NCBI GenBank assembly: GCA_002399565.1
Contig: DHDW01000010.1
Location: forward strand, 3,109-31,411
Reading direction: 5' to 3'
Length of the DNA: 28,303 bases
DNA from: Bacteroidales bacterium UBA4866
Lineage (GTDB): Bacteria; Bacteroidota; Bacteroidia; Bacteroidales; P3
Positions 1-7,476 of this stretch are shown here, piece after piece. Under the pieces are notes generated by a model that saw only the letters and a list, made by a program, of their open reading frames with translations, did no database searches and was not told the origin of the DNA. How positions within the stretch are numbered: the stretch's first letter is position 1; the number at the start of each line of letters is the position of its first letter. The position numbers and the translations under genes are program-made.

Positions 1-139
1 TAATAATAAATAACGTGCGGCATAACATATACCGCACGACGGACACCTTGCCAGCTATGCGTGGAGCATCCTTTTTAGCAAAGGTTTTAATCTGTATTTG
101 AACAGCATTTAAATGCTTTTTAAATTGGTCAGGGTTCAT
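1..139 (-). pseudogene. 5' remnant of a phage virion-morphogenesis-like gene, running off the window edge
   Basis: Reading leftwards from an ATG at 139 there is an open frame of 46 codons up to the window edge. The first 34 or so residues start MNPDQFKKHL and continue to KKDAPRIAGKVSV, which resembles the N-terminus of phage virion-morphogenesis / tail-completion proteins found in Bacteroidales prophages. In that family I would expect a His-Phe-x-x-Asn-Phe-Arg-like stretch to follow. Instead the frame enters the palindrome at 14-38 and reads VVRYMLCRTL, so the homology seems to stop there. My reading is a gene fragment cut by a REP-like palindrome. The family assignment is from memory of short motifs, and the true 3' part lies outside the window, so an intact but diverged gene is not excluded. 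Confidence 0.4.
14..38. repeat. REP-like palindrome, copy A
   Basis: Seven-base arms CGTGCGG (14-20) and CCGCACG (32-38) enclose an 11-base AT-rich loop. The outer flanks AA...AC-G match copy C at 433-457 in the same orientation. It lies inside the phage-gene remnant. Confidence 0.65.
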
Positions 140-153
140 AATTTACTTTTTTA

Positions 154-185
154 GTTGACTTTTCTTCTAAATTGTTGTATATTTG
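154..185 (+). promoter_or_regulatory. Bacteroidota-type promoter for the candidate small RNA at 191
   Basis: A -33-like GTTG (154-157) lies 20 bp before TATATTTG (178-185), a perfect match to TAnnTTTG. The expected start is close to 192, and no protein gene follows on the plus strand. Confidence 0.5.
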
Positions 186-190
186 CATTT

Positions 191-261
191 GAAAAGAGTG
201 GTTAACAACAGCTCTCCTATTGTGAAGGAGCAGATATGAGTTAATTGCTCTTTTCTCTTTT
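191..261 (+). ncRNA. Candidate small RNA with paired ends and a U-rich tail
   Basis: The predicted transcript starts GAAAAGAG (191-198), exactly complementary to CTCTTTTC (248-255), so its two ends can close an 8-bp helix. Inside is a small hairpin CTCCT (214-218) / AGGAG (226-230). A second CTCTTTT (255-261) gives a U-rich 3' end. There is no credible coding frame. This is a structural guess from one sequence; the opposing promoter at 280-287 means the same DNA could instead be the leader of the minus-strand phage remnant. Confidence 0.3.
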
Positions 262-279
262 AGAGTTGTTGCTGTAAAG

Positions 280-287
280 CAAAGATA
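280..287 (-). promoter_or_regulatory. -7 box facing the phage remnant
   Basis: CAAAGATA on the plus strand reads TATCTTTG on the minus strand, a perfect TAnnTTTG. No clear -33 TTTG is found at the usual distance. It points towards the phage-gene start at 139 and against the promoter at 154-185, so transcripts from the two would overlap by about 80 nt. Confidence 0.4.
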
Positions 288-337
288 CAAACTTAAAAGC
301 AATTCACAGATAGATTGTGAATGAGTTTACTCCCGTC

Positions 338-361
338 GTGCGGGATTTCCGACTCCCGCAC
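338..361. repeat. REP-like palindrome, copy B (inverted)
   Basis: Eight-base arms GTGCGGGA (338-345) and TCCCGCAC (354-361) with an 8-base loop. Compared with copies A and C it is in the opposite orientation: the asymmetric GTC/GAC tail lies on its left. It forms an inverted pair with copy C. Confidence 0.65.
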
Positions 362-432
362 TATTTTACTATAAGGATTTTTAATCCGATATTTGTTTCA
401 TTAACAAGAATAACATATCCTTATAATAACAA

Positions 433-457
433 CGTGCGGGAGTATAAATCCCGCACG
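433..457. repeat. REP-like palindrome, copy C
   Basis: Nine-base arms CGTGCGGGA (433-441) and TCCCGCACG (449-457) with loop GTATAAA. Between B and C a further inverted pair, ATAAGGAT near 371 and ATCCTTAT near 416, makes 335-460 look like one compound element. Confidence 0.7.
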
Positions 458-463
458 ACCAAA

Positions 464-498
464 AATCCTATAAATCTCTAAATCCTGTAAATCCTGAT
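464..498. repeat. Short tandem repeat of AATCCTGTA type
   Basis: Four near-copies of a 9-base unit follow each other: AATCCTATA, AATCTCTA (one base short), AATCCTGTA, AATCCTGAT. It directly follows palindrome C in the gap before efp. No function is evident; the stretch 499-532 holds nothing else that I recognise. Confidence 0.6.
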
Positions 499-540
499 TC
501 AGACAATCATCTCAACGCCTAAACAAATACAACAAAAAAA

Positions 541-565
541 AGGAACGATAATTCGTTCCTTTTTT
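541..565 (-). terminator. Intrinsic terminator of efp (possibly bidirectional)
   Basis: AGGAACGA (541-548) pairs with TCGTTCCT (553-560) across loop TAAT. A-run 533-540 becomes the U-run on the minus strand, and T-run 561-565 gives a weaker one on the plus strand. Confidence 0.85.
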
Positions 566-583
566 AATGCTTTTATGTTGTCT

Positions 584-1147
584 TTATTTTATTCTTTCAG
601 AATATTCTGATGTTCTGGTGTCAACCTTAATTCTTTCTCCTGTTTCAATGAAAAGTGGAACTCTAATTTTTGCTCCTGTTTCAACCGTTGCTTCTTTGGT
701 TGCATTGGTTGCTGTGTTGCCTTTCACTCCTGGCTCTGTGTAGGTTATTTCCATATCAACAAATGCAGGTAATTCGCAAGATAGTGGTGTTTCGGTGTCT
801 GCATGAACAATCATTTCAACGTATTGTCCTTCTTTTAGGAATTGTGGTGCGTTGATGATTTCTTCTTGAATTGATATTTGTTCAAAATCTTCTGCATGCA
901 TAAAATTATATCCTGAATCATCTTTATATAGGAATGTGTAGGGACGGCGTTCAATGCGTGCAACTTCAATCTTTGTTCCTGCCAAAAAAGAATGTTCTAA
1001 TGTTCTTCCTGTTTTGAAACTTTTTAGTTTTGTGCGAACAAATGTATTGCCCTTGCCTGGTTTAACGTGTAAGAATTCAACTACTGAAAGCAAATCTCCA
1101 TTCATTTCAATACATAGTCCATTTTTAATATCTGATGTTGTTGCCAT
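584..1147 (-). CDS. efp: Translation elongation factor P
   Basis: This cytoplasmic factor binds between the P and E sites of the ribosome and relieves stalling at consecutive prolines. At 187 residues it has the normal length and the usual three beta-barrel layout: KOW-like domain I (about 1-65), OB domain II (about 66-128) and C-terminal OB domain III. The exposed loop that carries the modified residue reads PGKGN, with Lys32 at the tip; being Lys, it is compatible with lysine-type modification, but no modification gene (epmA/epmB, ymfI) is seen here. The domain III signature region ends TGERIKVDTRTSEY, as expected. It sits 21 nt downstream of the small membrane protein gene, probably in the same transcript from the promoter at 1450-1480, and ends before a strong terminator. 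Confidence 0.97.
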   Translation of the reverse strand: MATTSDIKNGLCIEMNGDLLSVVEFLHVKPGKGNTFVRTKLKSFKTGRTLEHSFLAGTKIEVARIERRPYTFLYKDDSGYNFMHAEDFEQISIQEEIINAPQFLKEGQYVEMIVHADTETPLSCELPAFVDMEITYTEPGVKGNTATNATKEATVETGAKIRVPLFIETGERIKVDTRTSEYSERIK

Positions 1148-1168
1148 AAAAAAGTTTGGGTTTTTTAA

Positions 1169-1426
1169 TTATTTTTTATCTTCTTCTTTTCTTTGTTCTT
1201 CAATTCTGCTTCTCAAAAATTCATTTTCCTCTGTAAGGTCTTTGTGAAATTTTTGATAGTAGTTAGCCTTTAGTGTGCTGCCAATCATCCTTAAAATACA
1301 CACTCCCAAAAGTAGGGTTAGGGTTATTTCGGAGCTTGGTTTTAGAAAAATATAGTATCCTATTATTCCAATTATTCCTAAGTAGGATAATAAATCTAAT
1401 AGTTTTGAGACTTTAATAGCATTCAT
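1169..1426 (-). CDS. Small two-helix membrane protein of unknown function
   Basis: I do not recognise this 85-residue protein. It has two hydrophobic stretches, about residues 11-29 (LDLLSYLGIIGIIGYYIFL) and 34-49 (ITLTLLLGVCILRMIG), joined by a short turn, followed by a charged tail rich in Glu, Lys and Arg from about 58 that probably forms a cytoplasmic helix or short coiled coil. It is the first gene after a good minus-strand promoter and precedes efp by 21 nt, so both are probably co-transcribed. That it is real is supported by this promoter, by its spacing, and by a coherent membrane topology. Confidence 0.7.
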   Translation of the reverse strand: MNAIKVSKLLDLLSYLGIIGIIGYYIFLKPSSEITLTLLLGVCILRMIGSTLKANYYQKFHKDLTEENEFLRSRIEEQRKEEDKK

Positions 1427-1449
1427 ATTTAATAATGTTCAATAGGTTG

Positions 1450-1480
1450 CAAAATTACTCCTTTTTCCCTTTTTAACAAA
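1450..1480 (-). promoter_or_regulatory. Promoter of the small membrane protein and efp
   Basis: On the minus strand TTTG (plus 1477-1480) lies 19 bp before TAATTTTG (plus 1450-1457). Both boxes match the Bacteroidota consensus. It partly abuts the divergent plus-strand promoter. Confidence 0.75.
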
Positions 1481-1483
1481 ATA

Positions 1484-1517
1484 TTTGAATAAATGATGAA
1501 TTTTTTATCTATATTTG
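1484..1517 (+). promoter_or_regulatory. Promoter of the 1560-6067 operon
   Basis: TTTG (1484-1487) lies 22 bp before TATATTTG (1510-1517), a perfect -7 box. It is back to back with the promoter at 1450-1480. Confidence 0.7.
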
Positions 1518-1559
1518 CAAGTTGACAAATAGAGTAAAATAGTATTAATCCTATAAACT

Positions 1560-2558
1560 ATGAAGAGAATATTCTTGTATATTATTGTGAGTTTAATTGC
1601 TTTGGGTGGCTTCTCACAAAATGTTATTGATCTTGATAATCAAAAGATAACTGACTTTACTAATAAACTAATTAAGCTTCCTTTCTCCGAAAGAGATGTT
1701 ATTGTTAAGGCTTGTGAGGTGTTTGAAAAAGATTTTGCTAACGATCCTTATGTGGCTGATTGGGCATTCCAAGTTCTTTACTACTACCATGAAATTAGTT
1801 GTGAAGACAAAACAAATACTCTTCATAAAACTTTCTCCGATAAAGAAATTAGAGGATATTTCCATAAAGATATTTGGGTTTTACCTTCACTTAAAAGCAA
1901 TATTGCTTCTTTCATTACTGAGTATGCAAAATGGGGTTATAGGATTTCTTCCGATGAGGATACCTCCTATGCAATGGAAGTGGATTCAACATATTTGATT
2001 AAACGTCTTTCAAAATATCTTTCTCCCGATTATGCTTACTACTTCACCAACTATGTTGCTGATTTAAGTGCTGCTCCTTATTGGCACAGTACTTTAAATG
2101 TTCCTATCTCCGAAATTATGAGAAGAGTTCAGTGGAGAGATCAATTGCTTGACAGAAATCCTGACTTTGTTAGAAATGATTTAGTAACTCGTGAAATAGA
2201 ACGTTTACTCTTTGCCGTAACCAAAGGCTTGGAGCATACTCCTATTTATGGGCAAAATGAAGATGAGCTAAAGGTTCATGACCCAAGAGAGGGTTTTGAC
2301 TTTACTAAAATTGCAAATGAATCAGAAATAATTTTACCTCAGTATAAGGATGCAATTCAAGCATATTATAGAACTTATCCTCAAACTACTTGGGGCTTAT
2401 ATTTAACTGAATTTATGCATCGCTTAGCCCTTAATAAATATCGTTTCTCCAACGAAATTGATGAATTTGTTTTAGAAAAACTTTTCCCAAGCAACAGAAA
2501 AAACATAGATCCTTTATTAAAATATAAGGATATGCTTATTGACAATTTAATGGATTAA
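1560..2558 (+). CDS. Exported protein of unknown function, first gene of the DPP IV/tilS operon
   Basis: I cannot name this 332-residue protein. It begins with a typical signal peptide (MKRIFLYIIVSLIALGGFSQ, cleavage likely after Ser-Gln or nearby), with no lipobox Cys, so a periplasmic location is likely. The mature part is mainly acidic and aromatic, predicted to be mostly helical, with no metal-binding or catalytic motif that I can see; Tyr-rich segments such as YADWAFQVLYYYHE-like stretches could be helical repeats. The next gene starts 2 nt after its stop, so it is translated with a secreted dipeptidyl peptidase, and a role in peptide handling in the periplasm is possible but only inferred from position. 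Confidence 0.75.
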   Translation: MKRIFLYIIVSLIALGGFSQNVIDLDNQKITDFTNKLIKLPFSERDVIVKACEVFEKDFANDPYVADWAFQVLYYYHEISCEDKTNTLHKTFSDKEIRGYFHKDIWVLPSLKSNIASFITEYAKWGYRISSDEDTSYAMEVDSTYLIKRLSKYLSPDYAYYFTNYVADLSAAPYWHSTLNVPISEIMRRVQWRDQLLDRNPDFVRNDLVTREIERLLFAVTKGLEHTPIYGQNEDELKVHDPREGFDFTKIANESEIILPQYKDAIQAYYRTYPQTTWGLYLTEFMHRLALNKYRFSNEIDEFVLEKLFPSNRKNIDPLLKYKDMLIDNLMD

Positions 2559-2560
2559 TA

Positions 2561-4738
2561 ATGAAAAAGCTTTTTTTTATACTATTGTGCATTTTTTGCA
2601 CACAAAATATCATTGCCCAAAAGCAAATAACCCTTGAAGACATTTGGTCAAAAGGAACATTCAGAGCAAAATCAATTAACGAAATACGCTCGATGAAAAA
2701 TGGAGAGGACTATTGTGTTCTTACTCCCAGTGGTATTGAAAAATATCAATATAAAACAGGAAAGAAAACCGATACCATAATGAACTTCACTTCTTTAGAC
2801 TTTGGTCAGAAGAGTAAAAAGAATATGGTGGTTGATTATAACTTCTCTCAAGATGAGAAAAAGATTTTAATTGCTGTAAATCCTGAATATATTTATCGCT
2901 ATTCTTTCTATGCCGATTACTATATTTATGAAATAGAAACAAAAGCATTCTATCCTCTTAATGTTGATGGTAAACAACGTTTGGCCGATTTCTCTCCCGA
3001 TGGTAAAAAGGTATCATGGATAAGAGATAATAACCTTTTCATTACTGACATTTCAACATCTGAAAGAAAGGTTACTCAACTTACTAAGGATGGAGAGTTT
3101 AATAAGGTTATTTATGGAACGTCCGATTGGGTTTATGAAGAAGAACTTGCTTTGGTGAAAGGATATGCTTGGAACAAAACCAGCAACAAACTTGCCTACT
3201 ATCGTTTTGATGAATCAAATGTAAAGGAATATTCAATGCAAGTTTGGGGAGAATTATACCCTCAAAACTACACTTTCAAATATCCAAAGGCAGGAGAAGA
3301 TAACTCAATTGTAGATATTTTTGTTTACGACCTAACAACCCAAAATCATAAACAAGTTGATTTAGGACAAGACAAGAACTACTATTTGCCAAGAATACAA
3401 TGGTCAAAAGACGAAAACCAACTTATTATTCATAAATTAAACCGTCTTCAAAACCAATATGATATTTTTTCTGTAAATACTAATGACTATAAATTGGAAA
3501 CTCTTTATTCTGAAACTAACAAATACTATATCAACGAACCACAAGAGGTAAATTTCCTTGATGATAATTCTGCATTTATTCTTCAATCAGAAAGAAATGG
3601 TTACTCTCATTTCTATTTAGTTAGCATGAAAGATAAATCTGTTTCTCCCATTACTTCAGGGAACTACGATACAGATAAATTATGTTTTGTAGATCAAAAA
3701 GAAAAAAAGATATACTACACCGCTGCCGAAAGTTCTGCCATAAATAGAGAATTATGTGTTATTAATTTCAAAGGAAAAAGAAAAAGAACAATATCTAAGC
3801 AGGAAGGAACCAATGATGCAGCCTTTAGCAAAAATGGTAAATATTATATAGGAACTTATTCAAATGCTTATACTCCAAACGTTTTTACTGTAAACAACCA
3901 AAAAGGTGAGGTGCTAATTACTTTGGAAGATAACTCAGCACTAAAAGATAGTTTGAAACTTTATTCTTCTGAGAAAAAAGAATTTGGAAGTTTCAACACT
4001 TCAACAGGAGTAAGTATTAACTATTGGATGATTAAACCTTCAAAAATGGAAGAAGGGAAAAAATACCCTGTTTTGTTTTATGTTTATGGAGGACCTTCAA
4101 GTCAAGAAGTGTTGAACTCTCAAAGAAGAGCAACCGATATGTATTGGGGAATGATGTTGGCACAACAAGGCTATATAACAATTTGTGTTGACCCTCGAGG
4201 CACAGGAATGAAAGGAGAGGAGTTTCGCAAATGTACTTATTTGCAATTGGGCAAATATGAAACAGAAGATTTGATTGAAGCTTCAAAGTATTTTGGCGAA
4301 TTAAACTATATTGACAAAAATCGTATGGGAATTTTCGGTTGGAGTTATGGTGGATATATGTCAACACTTGCCATTACTAAAGGAGCAGACTATTTCAAAA
4401 CTGCAATTGCTGTTGCTCCAGTAACAAATTGGAGATACTATGACAATATTTACACTGAAAGATTTATGCGAACTCCTCAAGAAAATGGGGAAAACTACGA
4501 TATTAACTCTCCAATAAATCATGTTAAAAAACTAAAAGGTAATTATCTTTTAATACATGGAACTGCTGATGATAATGTTCATATTCAAAATTCAATGGAC
4601 TTGGTTGATGCACTTATAAAAGCCAATAAACATTTTGAAATGTTCTTCTATCCTAATAAAAATCATAGCATTTACGGAGGTAATACACGCTTGCATTTAT
4701 ACCAACTTATGACAGATTTTCTTTCAAGAAAACTCTAA
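2561..4738 (+). CDS. Dipeptidyl peptidase IV, family S9B
   Basis: This 725-residue serine peptidase removes X-Pro or X-Ala dipeptides from peptide N-termini, most likely in the periplasm; in asaccharolytic and gut Bacteroidales it helps use dietary or host peptides. The signal peptide is MKKLFFILLCIFCTQNIIAQ. A beta-propeller domain covers about residues 40-480 and carries the double-Glu anchor for the substrate amino group, DWVYEEEL, with Glu194 and Glu195 the expected pair. The C-terminal alpha/beta hydrolase has the nucleophile motif GWSYGGY (Ser595), Asp670 in GTADDNVH and His702 in KNHS, so the triad is complete. It follows its upstream partner by 2 nt and precedes tilS by 6 nt. Confidence 0.95.
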   Translation: MKKLFFILLCIFCTQNIIAQKQITLEDIWSKGTFRAKSINEIRSMKNGEDYCVLTPSGIEKYQYKTGKKTDTIMNFTSLDFGQKSKKNMVVDYNFSQDEKKILIAVNPEYIYRYSFYADYYIYEIETKAFYPLNVDGKQRLADFSPDGKKVSWIRDNNLFITDISTSERKVTQLTKDGEFNKVIYGTSDWVYEEELALVKGYAWNKTSNKLAYYRFDESNVKEYSMQVWGELYPQNYTFKYPKAGEDNSIVDIFVYDLTTQNHKQVDLGQDKNYYLPRIQWSKDENQLIIHKLNRLQNQYDIFSVNTNDYKLETLYSETNKYYINEPQEVNFLDDNSAFILQSERNGYSHFYLVSMKDKSVSPITSGNYDTDKLCFVDQKEKKIYYTAAESSAINRELCVINFKGKRKRTISKQEGTNDAAFSKNGKYYIGTYSNAYTPNVFTVNNQKGEVLITLEDNSALKDSLKLYSSEKKEFGSFNTSTGVSINYWMIKPSKMEEGKKYPVLFYVYGGPSSQEVLNSQRRATDMYWGMMLAQQGYITICVDPRGTGMKGEEFRKCTYLQLGKYETEDLIEASKYFGELNYIDKNRMGIFGWSYGGYMSTLAITKGADYFKTAIAVAPVTNWRYYDNIYTERFMRTPQENGENYDINSPINHVKKLKGNYLLIHGTADDNVHIQNSMDLVDALIKANKHFEMFFYPNKNHSIYGGNTRLHLYQLMTDFLSRKL

Positions 4739-4744
4739 AAAATT

Positions 4745-6067
4745 ATGGTAAATCGTTTTATACAATACGTTAAAGAGTATAACCTCTTTGAAAATAATCA
4801 AACAATTCTTTTGGCAGTTAGCGGAGGAATTGATTCAATGATTTTATGCGATTTGTTTTTAAAGAGCAATTTTAAATTTGCAATTGCTCATTGCAATTTC
4901 CATTTGAGAGGAGAGGAATCAAATAGAGATGAGAGATTTGTTAGGGAGTATGCTCAAAAAAACAATATTAAAATTCATGTAAAAGACTTTGATACTTATT
5001 CCTATATGAAAGAAAAAGGAAAAAGTATGCAAGTTTCGGCAAGAGAGATGCGATATAGCTGGTTTAATGAACTTCTTAAAGAAGAAGGATATTCCTATAT
5101 TGCAACTGGACATCATATTGACGATTCAATAGAAACTTTCTTTATGAATATTCTTCGAGGAACGGGAATTGCTGGACTGCATGGAATCTTACAAAAAGTT
5201 AATCTTGTTATTCATCCTTTACTTTTTACTGGTAGGGCTGAAATTGTAAACTATCAAAAAGAAAATAAATTAGAGTTTGTTGAAGATTCTTCAAATGCAA
5301 CAACCAAATATACAAGAAATAAAATTCGTCATGAGCTAATTCCTCTTGTGAAAGAGATTGCTCCAAACTTCGATAAGATTATTAGTAAAGAAATTGAGCG
5401 TTTTAGGGAAACAGAAGTTGTGTTTCGTTCTGTTATAAATGATGCTAAAACAGAACTTTTGGAGATAGAGAATCAAACAATAAAGATATCTATTGAAAAA
5501 CTCAAAAGTTATGTTCCTCAAAAGATATTTATGTATGAAATATTAAGTGATTTTGGATTTAACGAAGCCACAATCAATTCAATTGAGGATGCTCTTTTAG
5601 AAACTTCAGGCAAACAATTCTATTCCGAAACACATAGATTGGTAAAGGATAGGGATTATTTGTTGATTGTTAAAAATAAGCCACAAAATCTAAATCAATA
5701 TCTTATTGAAGAAAGTCAAACTTCAGTTTATTCTCCTATAATTCTTCATATGGAAATCCTAAAAGATCTTCAGTATGTTAAAATCCCAAAGAATAAGGAA
5801 GTTGCTATGTTGGACTATGATAAGTTAAGTTTCCCTCTTATTCTTAGGAAATGGAAAAAAGGAGATAGTTTCTTCCCTTATGGTCTTCAAGGCGAAAAGA
5901 AGATTTCTGAATTCTATAAAAACCTCAAATATTCCATCCTTGATAAAGAAAACCAATGGCTGCTTTGTTCCGAAAACGATATAATTTGGGTTGTTGGACA
6001 GAGAATAGATGATAGATATAAAATAACAAAGTCCACAAAGACTATCTACAAAATAGAATTAGACTAA
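4745..6067 (+). CDS. tilS: tRNA(Ile)-lysidine synthetase
   Basis: TilS uses ATP and lysine to convert C34 of the CAU-anticodon tRNA(Ile) to lysidine, which makes that tRNA read AUA codons; it is essential in most bacteria. The N-terminal PP-loop ATPase motif SGGIDS is at residues 26-31, followed by the family's HCNFHLRGEES stretch and by GHHIDDSIETF. A C-terminal TilS domain (about 360-440) contains the RKWKKGDSFFPYGLQGEKKISEF-like motif. Length, 440 residues, is normal. AUA codons are common in this AT-rich window, in line with the need for this enzyme. It ends the operon that begins at 1560. Confidence 0.96.
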   Translation: MVNRFIQYVKEYNLFENNQTILLAVSGGIDSMILCDLFLKSNFKFAIAHCNFHLRGEESNRDERFVREYAQKNNIKIHVKDFDTYSYMKEKGKSMQVSAREMRYSWFNELLKEEGYSYIATGHHIDDSIETFFMNILRGTGIAGLHGILQKVNLVIHPLLFTGRAEIVNYQKENKLEFVEDSSNATTKYTRNKIRHELIPLVKEIAPNFDKIISKEIERFRETEVVFRSVINDAKTELLEIENQTIKISIEKLKSYVPQKIFMYEILSDFGFNEATINSIEDALLETSGKQFYSETHRLVKDRDYLLIVKNKPQNLNQYLIEESQTSVYSPIILHMEILKDLQYVKIPKNKEVAMLDYDKLSFPLILRKWKKGDSFFPYGLQGEKKISEFYKNLKYSILDKENQWLLCSENDIIWVVGQRIDDRYKITKSTKTIYKIELD

Positions 6068-6083
6068 GCTTTCCTTTTATTTG

Positions 6084-6115
6084 TTTGTTTTTTTGAAAGT
6101 TTATTATTACCTTTG
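6084..6115 (+). promoter_or_regulatory. Promoter of pgi
   Basis: TTTG (6084-6087) lies exactly 20 bp before TACCTTTG (6108-6115). It shows that pgi has its own promoter after tilS. Confidence 0.75.
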
Positions 6116-6158
6116 CAATTAACAAAGCAAGTAATTAACTAATAAAAAATTAAAGATT

Positions 6159-7451
6159 ATGAAAGTAGATTTTCAAGGATTTGAATCCTATGTTTCTGAG
6201 AAAGAAATGGGCAAATTAAGTTCCGAAATTGCAAAACATCATCTTAATATAGTCAACCGAAGTGGAATTGGCAATGAGTTTTTGGGTTGGGTTGATTTAC
6301 CTGAAAAGCTTTCTAAAGGATTGATTTTAGATATTGAAGCTGAGGCTGAAAAAATAAGAAGTAAGGCAGAAATTTATGTAGTTGTTGGTATTGGAGGATC
6401 TTATTTGGGCTCAAAGGCAATTGTTGACGCTCTTCAAAACCATTTCAATTCAATGAAAAAGGAGAGAAATTATCCTTATATCATATTTGCTGGTCAAACT
6501 CTTAGTGAGGATTATATGGCCGATTTGATAGAGATATTGGATAAGAGGAATTATTGTTTGGTTGTAATTTCAAAGAGTGGAACAACTCTTGAACCTTCAA
6601 TTGCTTTCCGTATTCTACATACCCATCTTGAAAATAAATATGGCAAGGAAAAGGCAAGAGAGAGAATAATTGTAGTAACCGATAAAGAAAAAGGAGTATT
6701 GAAAGAGATGGCAACATCAGAAGGATATAAAACTTATGTTATTTCTGATGATATTGGAGGAAGGTTTTCTGTTCTTACTCCAGTTGGTTTATTGCCAGTT
6801 GCAGTTGCTGGATATGATATTAGAGCTCTTATTCATGGAGCTAAAAAAATGCGTCATAATCTTCTTAACAATACTACTTTTGAAACAAATATTGCATGGC
6901 AATATGCTGCTATGCGTTATTTGATGTATAAAAATGATAAAAATATTGAGTTAATGGTAAATTATTCTCCAAATATGGCTTCTTTCGCTGAGTGGTTCAA
7001 ACAACTTTTTGGAGAAAGTGAAGGAAAAGACGGAAAGGGTATTTTCCCTTCCTCTGTTGTCAACACAACCGATTTACATTCTTTAGGTCAATATATTCAA
7101 GAAGGGAAACAACAAGTTTTTGAAACTATAATTCATGTTGAAAAATCTTCAAAGAAAGTAAGAATTCCTATTGTTGAGCCAGATGTAGATTCTCTAAATT
7201 ATATATTAGATAATAGTTTAACTCAAATAAATCATAAGGCAGAAGAGGGAACATCAATGGCTCATCTTGATGCAGGAGTTCCTCAAATTAGAATTAGTAT
7301 AGACAGACTTGATGAACAAAATCTTGGACAGCTGATTTATTTCTTTGAATTTTCTTGTGCTCTAAGTGGTTATTTGCTTGAAGTAAATCCATTTAACCAA
7401 CCTGGAGTTGAGGCATATAAAAAGAATATGTTTAAGCTTTTGGGAAAATAA
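6159..7451 (+). CDS. pgi: Glucose-6-phosphate isomerase
   Basis: This cytoplasmic glycolytic and gluconeogenic enzyme interconverts glucose 6-phosphate and fructose 6-phosphate. Two SIS domains are visible: the phosphate-binding GIGGSYLGS at residues 77-85 and SKSGTTLEPS near 138-147; the family signature DIGGRFSVLTPVGLLP lies near 199-214. Further active-site elements are GESEGKDGKG (catalytic Glu), the TDLHSLGQ His, and the C-terminal AYKKNMF Lys. With 430 residues it is the short bacterial form found in Firmicutes and Bacteroidota, not the roughly 550-residue E. coli form. The downstream aldehyde dehydrogenase starts 25 nt after its stop and may share its transcript. Confidence 0.96.
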   Translation: MKVDFQGFESYVSEKEMGKLSSEIAKHHLNIVNRSGIGNEFLGWVDLPEKLSKGLILDIEAEAEKIRSKAEIYVVVGIGGSYLGSKAIVDALQNHFNSMKKERNYPYIIFAGQTLSEDYMADLIEILDKRNYCLVVISKSGTTLEPSIAFRILHTHLENKYGKEKARERIIVVTDKEKGVLKEMATSEGYKTYVISDDIGGRFSVLTPVGLLPVAVAGYDIRALIHGAKKMRHNLLNNTTFETNIAWQYAAMRYLMYKNDKNIELMVNYSPNMASFAEWFKQLFGESEGKDGKGIFPSSVVNTTDLHSLGQYIQEGKQQVFETIIHVEKSSKKVRIPIVEPDVDSLNYILDNSLTQINHKAEEGTSMAHLDAGVPQIRISIDRLDEQNLGQLIYFFEFSCALSGYLLEVNPFNQPGVEAYKKNMFKLLGK

Positions 7452-7476
7452 TAATTCCACTAAACTTATTAGTTCT

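Noticed and set aside
954..1247. 97-codon plus-strand frame as a gene
   Set aside because: It lies opposite efp and its upstream neighbour, both well supported, and has no promoter or recognisable domain.
7408..7476. Longer aldehyde dehydrogenase starting at 7408
   Set aside because: This would lie inside the 3' end of pgi; the family N-terminus begins at the ATG at 7477.
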